NCBI RefSeq assembly: GCF_003264365.1
Contig: NZ_PYAK01000007.1
Location: 62,001-126,000, forward strand
Source: Micromonospora noduli
Lineage (GTDB): Bacteria > Actinomycetota > Actinomycetes > Mycobacteriales > Micromonosporaceae
DNA: 64,000 bases
Direction of reading: 5' to 3'
Shown one piece after another: positions 62,754 to 64,000 of this stretch (within the stretch, counting starts at the first letter, position 1; each line of letters starts with the position of its first letter). The position numbers and the translations under genes were made by a program. The notes under the pieces were generated by a model. It had not been told where the DNA came from, made no database searches, and was given only the letters and a program-made list of their open reading frames with translations.

Positions 62754-64000
62754 TTATCTCATGCCGCGCAGGGCGGTCTGTAGGCGTTCCTGGGCGCGGC
62801 GGCGGCGTTCGTTGCTCGCGCCGAGCACCAGCAGCAGGATGCCCACCGGGATCAGCGCCAGCCACGGGCCCAGGCTGAACAGGGCGTGGATCGCCGTGAT
62901 CGCGGTGACCGACGCGCCGACGATCACCGGGGCCTGTTGTTGGCTGGACGAGCCGAAGATCAGTACCGCGACCGCGCCGAGCAGCAGCAGCATCTGCCGC
63001 ATCGTGCTGGACTCGGTGGCCAGCACGATCGCCAGCGTCGGGACGAAGGCCGCGACCAGCGCCGGCCCGTACGCCACCCAGCTGCTCATGTCGGGTCGGT
63101 GGCGCAGCTCCAGGACTCCGACGAGGAGTGCCAACACGGCGAACGGCAGCGTGTACGCCTCGGGCAACGCCACGTCGGCGACTCGCATCAGGATCCACCA
63201 CGCGGTGATCTCACACACCACCACGGCCCAGAACAGGATCCGGCGTTCCACCGGCCGGCGACCGGGTCGGGTCGCCGCCACCCCGAGGACAGCGCCCCAG
63301 GCGGCCAGCAGGGCGGCGATGTGGCGGGGCGAGTCGAAGGCGAGGGCCAACGCGATCAGCGCGGCAGCGTACCCGGTCCACTCCACGGTGGAGGCCTCCC
63401 GCTGCGCCTCGGGGCGGCGCAGCCGGGGCAGGGTCGCGGCGAGCACCTGCAGGACCGCGCCGACGGCGAGCACCCCGAACGCGGACCAGACCGCCGCCAG
63501 CCCGGCGACCAGGCCGGCGGTGAGCACGAAGAGCTGCGCCATGAGTGATGCGAAGAGCCAGCCGAGGATGCGCGCCCGCTGGGTGGTGCCGAACAGCGCC
63601 GCCACCGCGCCCACGCCGACCGCGCTGCCGAGGGTGAACAGGGTCATCTGCCGGTCGGCCAGGCTGCCGGCGAGCCCGGCGCTGCCACCGGCCAGACCGA
63701 TGGCGAACACCAGCACCCGGGCCAGCCGCAGCGACCGGGCCCGCTCGACCAGCGGCGGCGGTGGGGTCAGTGCGAGACCGAGCATCGCGATGGTGAAGAC
63801 GGAGAGCGCGGCGACGGTGCTGGCGGGCCAGCCCTGACCCAGCGCGATGGGCGCGATCAGCAGCGTGACGGCTGCTCCGGGCAGCACCACCGGCACGGCC
63901 CGGGACCGCCGCCCACCGCTGAACCCGGTGGCGGCCAGCGCGGCGGTCGCGGTGAGCAGCAACGCCGTCAGCACGTGGGTCGGGTTCACCACGTCCGACG
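62754..64000 (-). CDS. Polytopic membrane protein, partial (runs off the right edge)
   Basis: About eleven to twelve hydrophobic helices with very short loops cover 412 residues. The C-terminus is basic (NERRRRAQERLQTALRGMR), and TAA 62754-62756 is the stop. The frame is open to base 64000, so the true start may lie outside; GTG 63990-63992 is only the first in-window candidate. It resembles the long SCO7613 C-terminal-type membrane proteins of actinomycetes, of unknown role. No transporter motif is seen. Confidence 0.75.
   Translation of the reverse strand, partial: SDVVNPTHVLTALLLTATAALAATGFSGGRRSRAVPVVLPGAAVTLLIAPIALGQGWPASTVAALSVFTIAMLGLALTPPPPLVERARSLRLARVLVFAIGLAGGSAGLAGSLADRQMTLFTLGSAVGVGAVAALFGTTQRARILGWLFASLMAQLFVLTAGLVAGLAAVWSAFGVLAVGAVLQVLAATLPRLRRPEAQREASTVEWTGYAAALIALALAFDSPRHIAALLAAWGAVLGVAATRPGRRPVERRILFWAVVVCEITAWWILMRVADVALPEAYTLPFAVLALLVGVLELRHRPDMSSWVAYGPALVAAFVPTLAIVLATESSTMRQMLLLLGAVAVLIFGSSSQQQAPVIVGASVTAITAIHALFSLGPWLALIPVGILLLVLGASNERRRRAQERLQTALRGMR

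Overview
The window is chromosomal DNA from a strongly GC-rich actinomycete, most likely of the family Micromonosporaceae (Micromonospora-like). The pointers are GTG and TTG starts, G/C-rich third codon positions, a mycothiol-conjugate amidase, and two gene blocks whose order matches the Mycobacterium tuberculosis chromosome as I remember it. No phage, plasmid, transposase, CRISPR array or rRNA operon was seen. Almost all of the window is core chromosome, so the unusual signals are mainly in intergenic and regulatory DNA.

Layout. 1-10.7 kb: a secreted S8 peptidase, rmuC, a glycine-rich membrane protein, ppc, a polytopic membrane protein and a cyclase-family protein with an N-terminal extension. 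10.8-26 kb: the conserved block mfd, lipoprotein, mazG, (DUF885 peptidase, nudC, lipoprotein), eno, ftsB/divIC-like, DUF501, (argA-type acetyltransferase, esterase, regulator), ppx; this resembles Rv1020-Rv1026. 26-29.8 kb: a PadR/HAAS pair, a secreted or membrane protein, a dienelactone hydrolase and a family-5 uracil-DNA glycosylase. 29.8-34.3 kb: a tightly overlapping DUF4129 / MoxR ATPase / DUF58 operon. 34.4-40 kb: type II NADH dehydrogenase, a large membrane protein, tRNA-Leu(UAA) (the bldA-type tRNA) and tandem Bax-inhibitor-1 paralogues. 40-56 kb: thiolase, two SGNH hydrolases, cbs, GNAT, RNase Z, msrA, HIT, a beta-propeller-like secreted protein, metB, amidase, ilvA, greA, DUF4307, mca and a small membrane protein; much of this resembles Rv1074c-Rv1083. 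56-64 kb: a GGDEF-EAL protein, a DUF255 thioredoxin-like protein, purK-purE and a polytopic membrane protein that runs off the right edge.

How genes work together. metB and cbs are opposite-direction transsulfuration steps, and ilvA uses threonine. purK and purE catalyse successive purine steps. mca, msrA and RmuC point to thiol, oxidative and DNA-damage upkeep. MoxR, DUF58 and DUF4129 proteins usually form one membrane-associated chaperone module.

Main things to look at: (1) a leader upstream of RNase Z with a very strong Shine-Dalgarno sequence, a 12-residue TTG-started peptide and a three-way-junction fold just before the gene's ribosome binding site; (2) the single TTA codon I found in any annotated gene, at codon 15 of the DUF885 peptidase, in the same window as the only tRNA that reads it; (3) about a dozen genes with a TANNNT box 6-9 bases before the start codon, suggesting leaderless mRNAs, including a PadR gene whose operator covers its own start; (4) a short repeat-like insert that keeps the DUF58 operon translationally coupled by forming a 19-residue ORF. 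All coordinates and motifs were read by eye, and no searches were run.
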